Shown here: in pieces, positions 21,382 through 30,835 of the stretch
Layout: every line of letters begins with the position of its first letter
Position numbering within the stretch: the first letter of the stretch is position 1
From: Paramacrobiotus metropolitanus
Lineage: Eukaryota; Tardigrada; Eutardigrada; Parachela; Macrobiotidae
Direction of reading: 5' to 3'
Assembly: GCF_019649055.1 (NCBI RefSeq)
Contig: NW_026570454.1
Span: 1-64,000, forward strand
Length of the DNA stretch: 64,000 nt
The notes under the pieces: generated by a model
Databases searched by the model: none
What the model saw: the letters and a program-made list of their open reading frames with translations, nothing else
What the model was told of the DNA's origin: nothing
Program-made: the position numbers and the translations under genes

Positions 21382-23025
21382 ATGCTGCCGTTTCCTGTTT
21401 TTGTCCTCTTTCTCGGGTTGGGTTGCGCCACGGCCGCGCCTTCCCTGAAATACATCACCCACCATGACCTTTCTCTAGTTTGGCAAGATACCGGCAGCGG
21501 CGCCGACCACGACGGTTCATACTGGACGCCGGTGAATCTCCCTCCTGGATACTATTACCTCGGTCATCTGGCCAAATCAGGACACTCCCTCCAGCGGGAC
21601 GCTGATTACGTGACCCTCGTCAAACCGCTGACGGAGGACGCCGTACACCCACCCATCGCTCTGGAATGGGTTTATGACGATTCAAAAACCGGGGCGGAAT
21701 GGCCGCTGACCATCTTCAACCCGGTGCCTCCGCGCGGCTACACTTGTCTGGGACACGTGGCGCTGCGAGCACGGCGGGTGGTGTCCGTCGACCAGTTTGC
21801 GGGATTGGTGTGCGTCAAGACGGAACTGGTGGTCGGCGGGGTGGCAGGGGTGGAGACGTGGAATGACCGGAAATCCGGGGGGCAGTATGATTATTCCTCG
21901 TGGACCATAGTCCCGGCGTCCAGCTCCGACGGGATGGGCGTCCATAATTTCGTGGGGCACCAGTCGTACGGCATCCCGGGCGGATTATCAGCACAGTTTG
22001 TGCTAAGACGGTCGGCCGTGGAGTCGGGTGTGACGCCGATCCCGCGGGAGGATATCCCAGGGTTGATTACGCAACATGCTCCCAATGTGCTGTTTCATCC
22101 CGAGGACCAATACATGCCGGACAGCGCCGAGCACGTCTTCAACAATTCATTGTTTCGATTTGGTGTTGTCAATAACGAGGGTAGTTACGATGATTTCAGC
22201 TTGGCGGACGCCGGGGAAATCCCGGTCAGTGTCGTCCGACAGACACTGCAGGGAAAACTCAACCAGGCGACAGTCAAGCAGTACCTTATCGATCACAACC
22301 ACATCAGCGGGGATATTGGACAGCGCGTATGGCTCCGCATTCCGGAGACTCTGTGGCCCGGCAACCTCCCGCGGACCCGGGCGTACGTTCGGGTGGTCGG
22401 GGACGCCAGCCGACCGTTCACCGACATCGTCTTCTACTTTTTCTACCCGTTTAACGGGCCCGGGAAGTTCGAGTACGGCTGCGGACTCATCGAGCAACAA
22501 GGCCAGATGACCCGCGCCGGGCGCCATCAAGGTGACTTCGAAGCGTACACCCTCCGGTTATTTAACGGGTCCGCCGACACCCCTCCGACCCCGGTAGCCG
22601 TGTACCTCTCGGTGCACAACGGCGGCTATTGGACCAACTACGACCAGCTGGTTCGGGTGGACAATCACCCGGTGGTCTTTTCAGCCAAGGACTCCCATGC
22701 CATGTATCCGGGGGAGGGTGTCCAGGGATACTGTCGGCCGCGGGCCATCTTCGTCGGGTTCTGTACATTCTATGTGGAACTACAGGATTATTGTGGGCGC
22801 GGGACGATGCTCCGGGTGGCCGAGCAGTATCAGTTGGTGGACGAACGAACGGCGGCGACTGGGTGGATGACCTTTGATGGGCGGTGGGGAGATTATGAGC
22901 GGGTGCATGAGTACTACCCGATGAGGGTGAGTTCGTACAAGGCTGTGGAGAGCGGACCGAGTGCACCGGCGTTCAAGACGAGTTGGAGTACGCCGGAGCT
23001 GAATGATCAAGTTACTTGTGATTAA
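21382..23025 (+). CDS. Secreted Vps62-domain protein
   Basis: A single exon of 547 residues. I chose the ATG at 21382 because it begins a clear signal peptide (MLPFPVFVLFLGLGCATAAP); the frame is open 76 codons further upstream without coding character. Residues 20-210 carry repeats of the type GSGADHDGSYWTP and GYYYLGHLAKSG, typical of the N-terminal half of the Vps62/DUF946 family. Residues 225-500 match the core: LFHPEDQYMPDS, DIVFYFFYPFNGPG, GRHQGDFEAYTLRLF and VYLSVHNGGYW. The family is best known from yeast (vacuolar sorting), plants and bacteria; its biochemistry is poorly known. A secreted form in an animal is notable. The gene has no introns and is much richer in GC than its surroundings, which could reflect retroposition or transfer. 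Confidence 0.85.
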   Translation: MLPFPVFVLFLGLGCATAAPSLKYITHHDLSLVWQDTGSGADHDGSYWTPVNLPPGYYYLGHLAKSGHSLQRDADYVTLVKPLTEDAVHPPIALEWVYDDSKTGAEWPLTIFNPVPPRGYTCLGHVALRARRVVSVDQFAGLVCVKTELVVGGVAGVETWNDRKSGGQYDYSSWTIVPASSSDGMGVHNFVGHQSYGIPGGLSAQFVLRRSAVESGVTPIPREDIPGLITQHAPNVLFHPEDQYMPDSAEHVFNNSLFRFGVVNNEGSYDDFSLADAGEIPVSVVRQTLQGKLNQATVKQYLIDHNHISGDIGQRVWLRIPETLWPGNLPRTRAYVRVVGDASRPFTDIVFYFFYPFNGPGKFEYGCGLIEQQGQMTRAGRHQGDFEAYTLRLFNGSADTPPTPVAVYLSVHNGGYWTNYDQLVRVDNHPVVFSAKDSHAMYPGEGVQGYCRPRAIFVGFCTFYVELQDYCGRGTMLRVAEQYQLVDERTAATGWMTFDGRWGDYERVHEYYPMRVSSYKAVESGPSAPAFKTSWSTPELNDQVTCD

Positions 23026-23406
23026 CAAGCGGTGAACGTTGTGTAGAGCGTGTAAGCGGGGAACGTTGTGTTTTAGGTAATCACCTCATACATATTTGTA
23101 AACATGTTTTTATGCTTATGTGCGACTCTAAGCCGACACGAACTGTAAACGGGCTGCAGCACCATAGTAACCATAAACACGCCGCGTTTACAAGCGTTGC
23201 CAGGCACCTATAAATCCAAATATAAACTACTCCGTACATAGAAAAAAATAAAAATTATTATTACTTTCAAAAATCATTCAGACGGTTTACGCAATAATCA
23301 GGCCGTTGTGAATGCACAGAACGTTGCCTCTACTTGATTATAGTACACGCCCTTCCTGCATGCTTCTCGCAGCGATGAACGGGTGAGGGAGATGAAACGG
23401 TGTTGT
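23026..23406. other. Spacer between convergent genes
   Basis: AT-rich with AATAAAAATTATT near 23245, which could serve as a polyadenylation region for the Vps62-like gene. Nothing else is seen. Confidence 0.3.
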
Positions 23407-24193
23407 TCATCCGCGCACAACCTGCTTTGTCTGGCAGTACATGGACTCCCGTAGATTTTCACATAGCTCACTGGGTCCTCCGCGATACACCTGCAACAAA
23501 ATCCCTATAAATGGTTAGACATGCGATGGGTGTTAGTTTGGGAATAGCCTCCAATTTTCTGGTTTCTAAACTTGCTTAACCGTATAGTGTCTTTATCGGC
23601 CGCCCTTTGTTTGCTAGTTCCTGGCTTGGGGATGTGTTTCGCATGAGAGACGATTTTACTAAGCGACTTTTCAAAAGAAACACCCGCCGATAAAAAAATG
23701 ATGGGTTTAACTTTAATGATGTGGTCATGATGCAGCTAACATTGTAAGTGTGTGGCGTACAGACTGTATATACGTACAACATTACACAGCGATAAGGGTG
23801 TTTCTATTCCAACAAACATGTAAGTACCGATTTGGGGCCTTTCTCCCGGCAGTGGTAGCTCATCACCAGCACCATCTCCATTGTGTCACCACTGGGCCGG
23901 CCCAGCTGCTCTTTGGTGGCGTATACCGTGCATTCCCGCATCCCGTTGCAGTCGTAGGCCAGCAGGTCCTGCACACTAGCCGGGCCGTAGCACCAGGGTT
24001 TATCGCGGCCGCGGCGATCCGGCTGAAAGCAGGCTTCGTCGATGGCCAGGTGCGGGTAGTCGATGGGGCAGCGAATCACCTGCTCCTGGCCTTCCTTGAG
24101 AATCAGCGATTGGTAGAAGGACCCGGCGACCGTGGGGTCATTGGCGTACAGCTCGGCGATGGAGGGTTCTTGGTTCTGGGCGGTGATGAGAAT
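23407..24193 (-). CDS. SUEL-type (rhamnose-binding-like) lectin domain protein, 3' exons
   Basis: Two 3' exons are seen: 23828-24193 (acceptor TTTCCCAG at the right, donor TCG|GTACTT) and 23407-23490 (acceptor TTTGTTGCAG), joined in phase 0. The domain runs from IRCPIDYPHLAIDEACF through WCYGP, CNGMRECTVYA and GDTMEMVLVMSYHC, the order of cysteines and the closing YxC expected of SUEL/galactose-binding lectin domains. Such domains bind rhamnose or galactose on cell surfaces or act as adhesion modules. The 5' part was not found; it should lie right of 24193. The terminal exon encodes a short Cys-containing tail. Confidence 0.55.
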
Positions 24194-24299
24194 CTGGGAA
24201 ATATATACGCAGGTCGATCGTTATTATAAATTGGCTGATCGGAATGTTTCGGGAAATGTTATTGTTCGACCATTTAAAAATTCTGAGTTTTTCGTAAAT

Positions 24300-24545
24300 G
24301 AAATGCAAGGAGTTCAAGAACGTGGCAGTCATGAACATGCGATGGTGCAGAAGATATGGAATGTTTAGTGTAAAGACTAGCAACCTGCCTACAGCCTACC
24401 GTTGTGCTAATCCTCAGAATCCAGCTAAAGTATCGTGCGCTCATCGCTTGAAAAATCAAATAAAATGGCAAATTTACATTACACTCAGGCCGACAAAGAT
24501 GTTATTCGAATCGAAGGAAAATTGCTTAATATGCAGCGTAACTTG
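24300..24545 (-). repeat. Dispersed repeat, copy 2 (inverted relative to copy 1)
   Basis: The clear similarity is to 16195-16370 in reverse complement, best from about 24380 to 24535. The flanking 80 bp to the left look only loosely similar. See copy 1 for the shared peptide readings. It lies in the spacer upstream of the SUEL-like exons. Confidence 0.6.
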
Positions 24546-25397
24546 TGGTAAACTGCCGCGTGCACAGGAAGATAACTACGCTTAATCAGATTGCAAGTAC
24601 GCATTGTACAATCACAATGTACGAGTAAGTACGAGTTCGTGAGTGCACTTACTGTTAATAATTATTACCTGTAAATCACTAATAAGTTTATATTCTTTTA
24701 TTACTTATTGTATTATGTGTACTTTTGCGCAATTGCATAATTATGTACCATTCCATTCGGGATTTAATACGATTCAAATAAACAGAAACCGGATAAATGC
24801 AGTAACCAGATGAATAAAAACCGGTACATTCGGTAAATTCGTACAGTGCGCTGTAATTTAAGGTAGGTTGCACCAAACCCTCCCTGCGCGGTGTATAACA
24901 TGAAAAGCGTTTATTTTGCCGTACGCCTTTTTGTGGGTTGCATATAAAGACAAAAACTCTTTCGTAAGTAATACTCATTTTTGTAGGAGGTAGTACAATA
25001 TTATTAATTTTTGTTTTTGCGTTCACCTCATTACTGCATGACAAAATTGACAAGTTTTCTACAGTAGATGACAGTACAGTATTATTTACCCGCATTTAGG
25101 AAATCGACTCAAATTCGCGCTGAACCGTAGAAAAACAGATACAAGCTATACAGCGTATCTAGCCACTGACGTCCATCCGTAACACCTAACAGAAAGCATA
25201 AGTATTTCAGACCGCTTTCCCAAGATGAAAACCAAAGCAGAATCGCCTAAGCTACAGCAGTAAGGAAGACATTTGAACAGCAAACGTTCAACGTAAAAAA
25301 GGTAAACCCATAGGTCGGATCCCACCCAGCAGCCCAGCTGCTGCACTACTGTGAGGAACAAGTTCGCCGCTGTCATGCTAACCAGGAACGCGGCATT
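24546..25397. other. Spacer with weak open frames
   Basis: AT-rich. Frames at 24688-25095 and 25146-25376 (minus) are open, but only the second has hydrophobic segments and neither has supporting splice sites. No confident gene. An inverted pair CATTGTAC/GTACAATC-type palindrome lies near 24605. Confidence 0.3.
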
Positions 25398-25746
25398 TAG
25401 ACTCTAATCTTAGTGCCTCGCTGCTTTCGGGAGCGACACGAGCATGAAAATTGGCCATGTGATCCCGCGAAATAATGTTTTCCGCACTTGTCACAATGAC
25501 GATCCCGAACATCGCCTATCAAAATGTTCCAGTTTAAAATATAAATTTATACTTCTGCATGCAGTAATAAGCCGGTAAAACAGCTATTTTCGGTACCCAT
25601 GCAGCTCTTGCAGTCCGTACAGTGGTTCGTGAATTTCCCGTCACAGAATCGTGGCTGGCCAGTGCACAAATCTGTCACGAAGAAACCTTGGTTGCAAGCA
25701 CTGCACCGAACAGGATAATCGCCTGCTCCGTAATATGCGTCGGCTC
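25398..25746 (-). CDS. Cysteine-rich (TNFR/ephrin-receptor-like) repeat protein, partial
   Basis: Exons 25597-25746 (acceptor TTTCTTCCAG) and 25398-25515 (acceptor TTTTGATAG) join in phase 1. The reading is CSACNQGFFVTDLC ... CTDCKSCMGDV ... CDKCGKHYFAG and ends KIRV-stop. Spacing CxxC-x-GxF-C and CxxCxxC is that of TNFR-like or GCC2/GCC3 cysteine-rich repeats found in extracellular proteins. The 5' exons, including any signal peptide, are not identified. It may be the tail of a larger surface protein, or part of one gene with the SUEL-like exons downstream, although a stop codon ends the second exon. Confidence 0.45.
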
Positions 25747-26005
25747 CTGGAAGAAATAAGCTGGAAATTAATACGAAATTATTGGAATGTTAAATTTATT
25801 AATGTGATCACAGTTTTCCAGAACACTATCGATTATCTTCCAAATAACGACTGCAGCTTCACCATAAATCAGTTTACTGAAGCTGTGGTTGCTAATTTTA
25901 TCCTTCGGTGCGTTAAATTAAACTGAACACGCTGTATTTTTTAAGATTTTACCTTAAAAATTTGATTAACCTGCTATTAGTTTTCATGCCGGCAAATTTA
26001 GCCGG

Positions 26006-26467
26006 CTAATTACCGTTATCCTTTTGATACAAAATCATTCTCAGCATAACGTCGATCCGGGTCTTACAGGGCATCCCAAAAGTTTCCCCACACACTCCGC
26101 TGGAAATCACCGCATCCAAATCGGCGACACTGTCCAGTTTGATAAAACGCCGAGCGATCGCCGACCGGACGCAGTGGCCGACCGCGTCCAGATCTTGCAC
26201 TCCTGCCTCCTGTAATTTCTTCCTCACCTGGGCCAATGTGAGCATACGAGGCATTCGAGCTCCTGTTTCGGCTGGCTTTGCCTGCTTTTTTGGGCGAGAC
26301 GACGCTGTACTTGTCCTATCTTTGGCCCTCTTTCTACGCAGCTTCGGTACTGTGGACCTGCGTCGCTTCGAGCTTGATTCGGATGGTACCCCTAATGGCA
26401 ATGGCATTGGCCCATTCACAACCGTGGGCCGCTGGTCAGGCACATTCGGAGAAGATTCGTCCGACAT
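26006..26467 (-). CDS. Small basic nuclear-type protein, 153 residues, unknown
   Basis: A single open frame from ATG at 26467. Residues 30-70 are strongly basic (SKRRRSTVPKLRRKRAKD, RPKKQAKP), suggesting nuclear localisation and nucleic-acid binding. Residues 72-150 look folded: LAQVRKKLQEAGVQDLDAVG, IARRFIKLDSVADLDAVI, then GVCGETFGMPCKTRIDVMLR. I recognise no family. It reads away from the empty region to the right. Confidence 0.5.
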   Translation of the reverse strand: MSDESSPNVPDQRPTVVNGPMPLPLGVPSESSSKRRRSTVPKLRRKRAKDRTSTASSRPKKQAKPAETGARMPRMLTLAQVRKKLQEAGVQDLDAVGHCVRSAIARRFIKLDSVADLDAVISSGVCGETFGMPCKTRIDVMLRMILYQKDNGN

Positions 26468-28116
26468 TTTCGTCGTACCTGGGTTTCGCTTTAGAATTCT
26501 AGAGTAATACGTGTGTCAGATGATGTACAGGGCGCGGAAACGCAACGTTGTGAGCATTCACAGTTCTATTTTTAAATAGCGCCGCCGTTTCTAGCGCTCA
26601 CGCACTCAGTATTAGATTCAAAAGCTTGCTTGCTTTTTGTACATACAAATCAAATTTTGCACACGATGAACAAACATTCTGGAAAATTGGTAAATGCAAA
26701 GTGAGACCTAAGTTGTTTGAAGTCAGAACTGAAACATACTGTACATGTTTTTGCCCTGAACAGGAATGTTTCCCGCACCTCTTGTTAACTGTCAGTTTCC
26801 GATTTCATGAAGGACACACTAACACAGGCCCGCCAAAAAACAGTGATATCCGCGATGGGAAAAGTAGTAAAGTGATCGGTAGCTAGTGCTTGACACAAGC
26901 TATTGTCTTGGCAGTCTCTGGATCAAGCGTGCTGGATACAAAGTGCAGTTACAGATGCATCGAAATAAAGATTCCGGAGGTGGGCTGAATTTTATGTAAT
27001 TAAAGGTACTTCTGGTGACAGCTCAATGCCTTAATTATACGTAACGCTGTATTGCAGTACAGTAAGTATTTTAATTTTTTTTCGTGGTCCGCATCATGTT
27101 TGTTGTTGTTGTTTTTGTTTGCATAAGTCATGTTTAAACCAACACATTGGATTCGTTGCTATGCTGATGTCAACACAGCACAAAGTGTTGTGTGTCACTG
27201 CTGACCCCTGATTTTAACGCGGACTGGAAATTGAAACGCTAAAAAGTCAGTTAACTAAGTTAAGTACCATATTACAGTACTAGTAATTTTGAGAAAAGTA
27301 GGTATAGTACTTATTTACTTACATAAACAATACAGGCATCGTTGTACTTGACGTTTACGAAATTAAGTGTACATACCGTGTGTACAGTACATGCTCAGTG
27401 TACATGCCGTGTACGATAAAGTGCGCACATCAGGAAAATCGATGTGTTATAAGTTATTGTTTCAGTACGATTGTGTTTCGCCTAATGCTTATTAAAGCAA
27501 AAGATGGGATGTATGTTTAACAATCGTGATGCAGCGACATTATTTCGGCAAACAGCCGAGAAAAGCATGTTTCCCATCAACATCGCCCGGTCAACTGCAC
27601 CATTGTGTACGATAAACGTTTGCTGAGTTTAATAGTTTAATACAGCATTAATGCTGTAAACGTAATGTTGCACCATAAAATTCCGTACAGTGTGGTAAAA
27701 GCCCGTTCACAAAAAAGTTGAAAAGAACAGTTACGATACCACACCGATAATATATTTATCTGTAAAGTGTATTATAACGTCGAAGCCGGCGTATAAAATT
27801 CCGCGTTTATAAGTGAGTTTTGCTCGGGGCTTTTTTCCGTCTGGTCAATATTTTCGTGGCATTACCTTGAGAATGTTAACATCGCAATAAATCAAGCGGT
27901 ATTTACCGCTGCTTTTACGAGAAAAGTAGCAATGTGGATTGTTTGTAATTTTGTACAGTAGTACTTGATGATCTGCCGACAGTCTACAGCTTCGGTCTAT
28001 GTACCTGCATAAAATAGTTGTACCTTGCCAAAATCATTCTGATTTTTCATTCATTCAAAATTATTCTTTGGAAATTTCCAAAAACCTTTTTTTACGTCTA
28101 AACGTGCTTCACTGTA
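26468..28116. other. Gene-poor AT-rich region
   Basis: No gene is seen in 1.6 kb. Short strings GTACAGTA/TACTGTAC recur, and a near-tandem pair of GTGTACAT-CCGTGT lies at about 27368-27415. Confidence 0.4.
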
Positions 28117-29490
28117 ATGCCTCTCCCATCTTCCATGTCACCTCAAAACGGCTACCGACAGGATGTCTGGAATCCCGGGTGGCCGTACGGACCACGCAAC
28201 GCTCTGGTGAATTTACATATTATAAAATTTGACATTTTGTATTTTTCTATCAAAAACTTTAACTATCTACCAAAAATGGATTCATCATGTACTTTCCACC
28301 AAATGTCTTAAATTCTACTTAAAATTTTATAATATGGTATTTATGTAACCATTGTATGTATATATCTACTTATATTCTATGTATGTATTTACTTACTTAT
28401 GTATTCACGTATCTGTCATGTACTTTCTATCAAAATGTGATTATTTCTTACAGTATTATATTGTATTTATGCATTTATCGTTTATTTATGCCTCTGTATT
28501 TTCCTTATGTATCTGCTGTATGCATTTGGTTTTTTTAAGCTGGTTTCTTGGTTATTGTGTTTTTTAAATATTTTTTCTTGGCTTATACAGTATGTGAACA
28601 TAATCCCAGTGTATTTATTTACTTTATCCTTTTTGAAACGTAATTTTTATAAGAAATGCATTTATTACTTTTTATTGTTTAAATAAATTATTTATTTTCA
28701 TGTATATTTATGTACCATTGTTTTATTTATTTAGTTTTACCAGTCGCAGCGAGCGTTGTTCGTACGCGATGATTACTGCGGCGATCAGAACGAGCGCTAC
28801 CGAAAGAACAGTTTCGGTAGCAGTCTGGATGGACACATCGAGGCGCCCCTGACAGGACGCGGGAGCATTTTACACAACGCAGATGCCATGGCCAAACAAA
28901 TGGCTATGGATGCACGCGCCAGGACTGCTCGTGACGCGGATACCTTGACCAGAAACATGGACATGGATACGCGCGGTGGATATGGATACATGTCCAACGT
29001 GGAGTACCGATCGCGCCATGCCCAACCGGCCACCAGTAGTACGTGAAGCCAGAATGCAAAATATGTAAAGCAGCACAATATTAATCTCAGATTTATAACT
29101 AGAGCAGTGAAAAATGCAAAAGTAATAAGTGAACCTTTAACAAGATAAGTAACGTTTTGATAGCGCATTGTAAAATTGTCCACGTTACATGATTTTACAC
29201 TGAGGCCATTGCTCTATTGGCTAGTGCGGACGGTCTGAAAAAATCCTCGTTTCAAAACGTTTCCGCTTTCTGAAGAAACATAGACCACAATAGGTTTTTA
29301 AGCGCAAAAAACCTGCTTTTTTTAATAAAAATGTTTGCTGTTTTTAGCGTGGTCGGCGAACGGTTCGAATGCTGTAAGGCAAGGATCAGGCCCTTCCACA
29401 TCCAAGTACGAGCACCAGTATACCGGTTATGGTTATCCCGGAGCAGCGCGCCCGTCCAAAAAGGTCGAAGTTCACGATTCACCGGCATAG
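28117..29490 (+). CDS. Small low-complexity protein, three exons, unknown
   Basis: Exons 28117-28206, 28744-29038 and 29348-29490 (donors CTG|GTGAAT and AGTA|GTACGT, acceptors TACCAG and TTTTTAG) give about 175 residues. The protein is polar and repetitive: Met/Asp/Arg-rich (AMAKQMAMDARARTARDADT), Gly/Tyr-rich (RGGYGYMSN, YTGYGYPGAA) and a Ser/Lys tail. It has no signal peptide, membrane segment or known domain, and is probably disordered. If the second donor is not used, the frame stops at 29046. Intron 1 is AT-rich with TATGTATTTAC-type repeats. An upstream 5' exon cannot be excluded. Confidence 0.45.
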
Positions 29491-30835
29491 CACACCAAAT
29501 GCCGGATTTGCTGTTAACTGTCCAGTTCGCTTTAGTGATGAAATGACGTCCTTTTTTGCTGTTCAAGAGCAGAAAATTTCGCCCTACTGACTCAAGTGTT
29601 CGCATCTCAGCCTGTACATATTTTATTAATTTTCTCTCGGTAAACAAAACCGTGAATGTCTTGTCAATTAAATCCGTTCGTATTTTCTACACACCGCTTG
29701 TTGTATGTAATGATAATATCTTTGCATCATTCAGACCAAAATTTACTGTATTGAAACTGGCGTGGATCAAAGAAAGCCACTGAAATCTATCTTTTAGACA
29801 AACAAACTCAAATGTCAGCAATCTTATAGGAAAACAGGCAACGCACTTTTTTAGGCTTAGAATAGCTACACAATGCACTTTGCATTAGGGCCGCACTAAC
29901 TAGCCACTAAGTGCGTTTTTTATTACGTACATCATACGTTTCCTTTGTATGTATATCTAGCAGTTATGAGGCATTACCAGTAATTTTTTCGTCTCACCCG
30001 TTTAATCAAATCCCACCGCAGAATACGTTGGATAGAAAACCAGCGAAAACACTGCACGTAATTAGACGTTTCGGTATCCCGCATCCATCCGGCAACTACG
30101 GATGTTACCACCCACCGACACCTAATTAAACATAATTACCGGATCATGTTCACATGGCACACTCAACGATCGTGGTAATACGCAGTCAAGTTAGCCAATC
30201 GATTAGCACACCTCTGAGTCGTCATCCCGTGACGATCACCATCTCTCACTGCGTTCCTGATCGCCGGGAGGGATATTCTCCGACGCAGTCTCAACTCTCA
30301 AGCTAGTTCGGAAGTGCACGGAAATCTACCCTTGATTCCGTGATGCATCATTCATAATCAACGATATCGGTGTCCCTTTTGTTCTACCTATATAAAAAGC
30401 CCATGGTGATCCTGCCAGCAGCGATGAATTCCCGGGATGCGTTGCATCATGCCCATCACACGATCAGCACACCGCTGCGTAGACTAACATTAGTCACGAC
30501 GTATCAGCTGCGTTTTATTTGCAGAGACATAACGACAATTAACAACATGTGGACAATCGCAAAAACTGATAGCTTTCGACGTGCCAGCCGTTTCCAGGAA
30601 TATATTTATTTAATGCAGATGCGCGTGCAAATCACGGGTTGATTGTCTCCCTTGAAAGCATTCAAAAAGCTGCGGAACGGCTTTTCTTGGATTTCAAATC
30701 GTCCAGATCTGTTTTACTATCGCAACGTTAAATTCTGCGTTTTTCCATCCCAAAGGTCACTTTTTTCTAACTTTACAGCCGGACGAATTTTGGAAAGTTT
30801 TGTTGATGACGTTAGACAAAGGTCACGGCTAAAAC
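29491..30835. other. Spacer and probable promoter region of the next GPCR
   Basis: No gene is supported. The sequence TATATAAAAAG at 30389-30399 is a good TATA box, and GCCAATCG near 30192 is a CCAAT box. AAAGGTCAC occurs at 30752 and 30819, just upstream of the GPCR start codon. Confidence 0.4.
30389..30399 (+). promoter_or_regulatory. TATA box candidate upstream of the third GPCR
   Basis: The sequence TATATAAAAAG sits in otherwise mixed-composition DNA. If used, transcription would begin near 30425 and leave a leader of about 400 bases before the ATG at 30836. Confidence 0.3.

Noticed and set aside
22147-23028. Several minus-strand open frames over the Vps62-like gene
   Set aside because: Shadows of a GC-rich coding strand that carries clear family motifs on the plus strand.
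25146-25376. Minus-strand frame with hydrophobic segments, GPCR-like at a glance
   Set aside because: No start context, splice sites or partner exons; similarity is only in hydrophobicity.
29252-29647. Minus-strand frame of 131 residues
   Set aside because: Antisense to the third exon of the small low-complexity gene and its flank; no motif.
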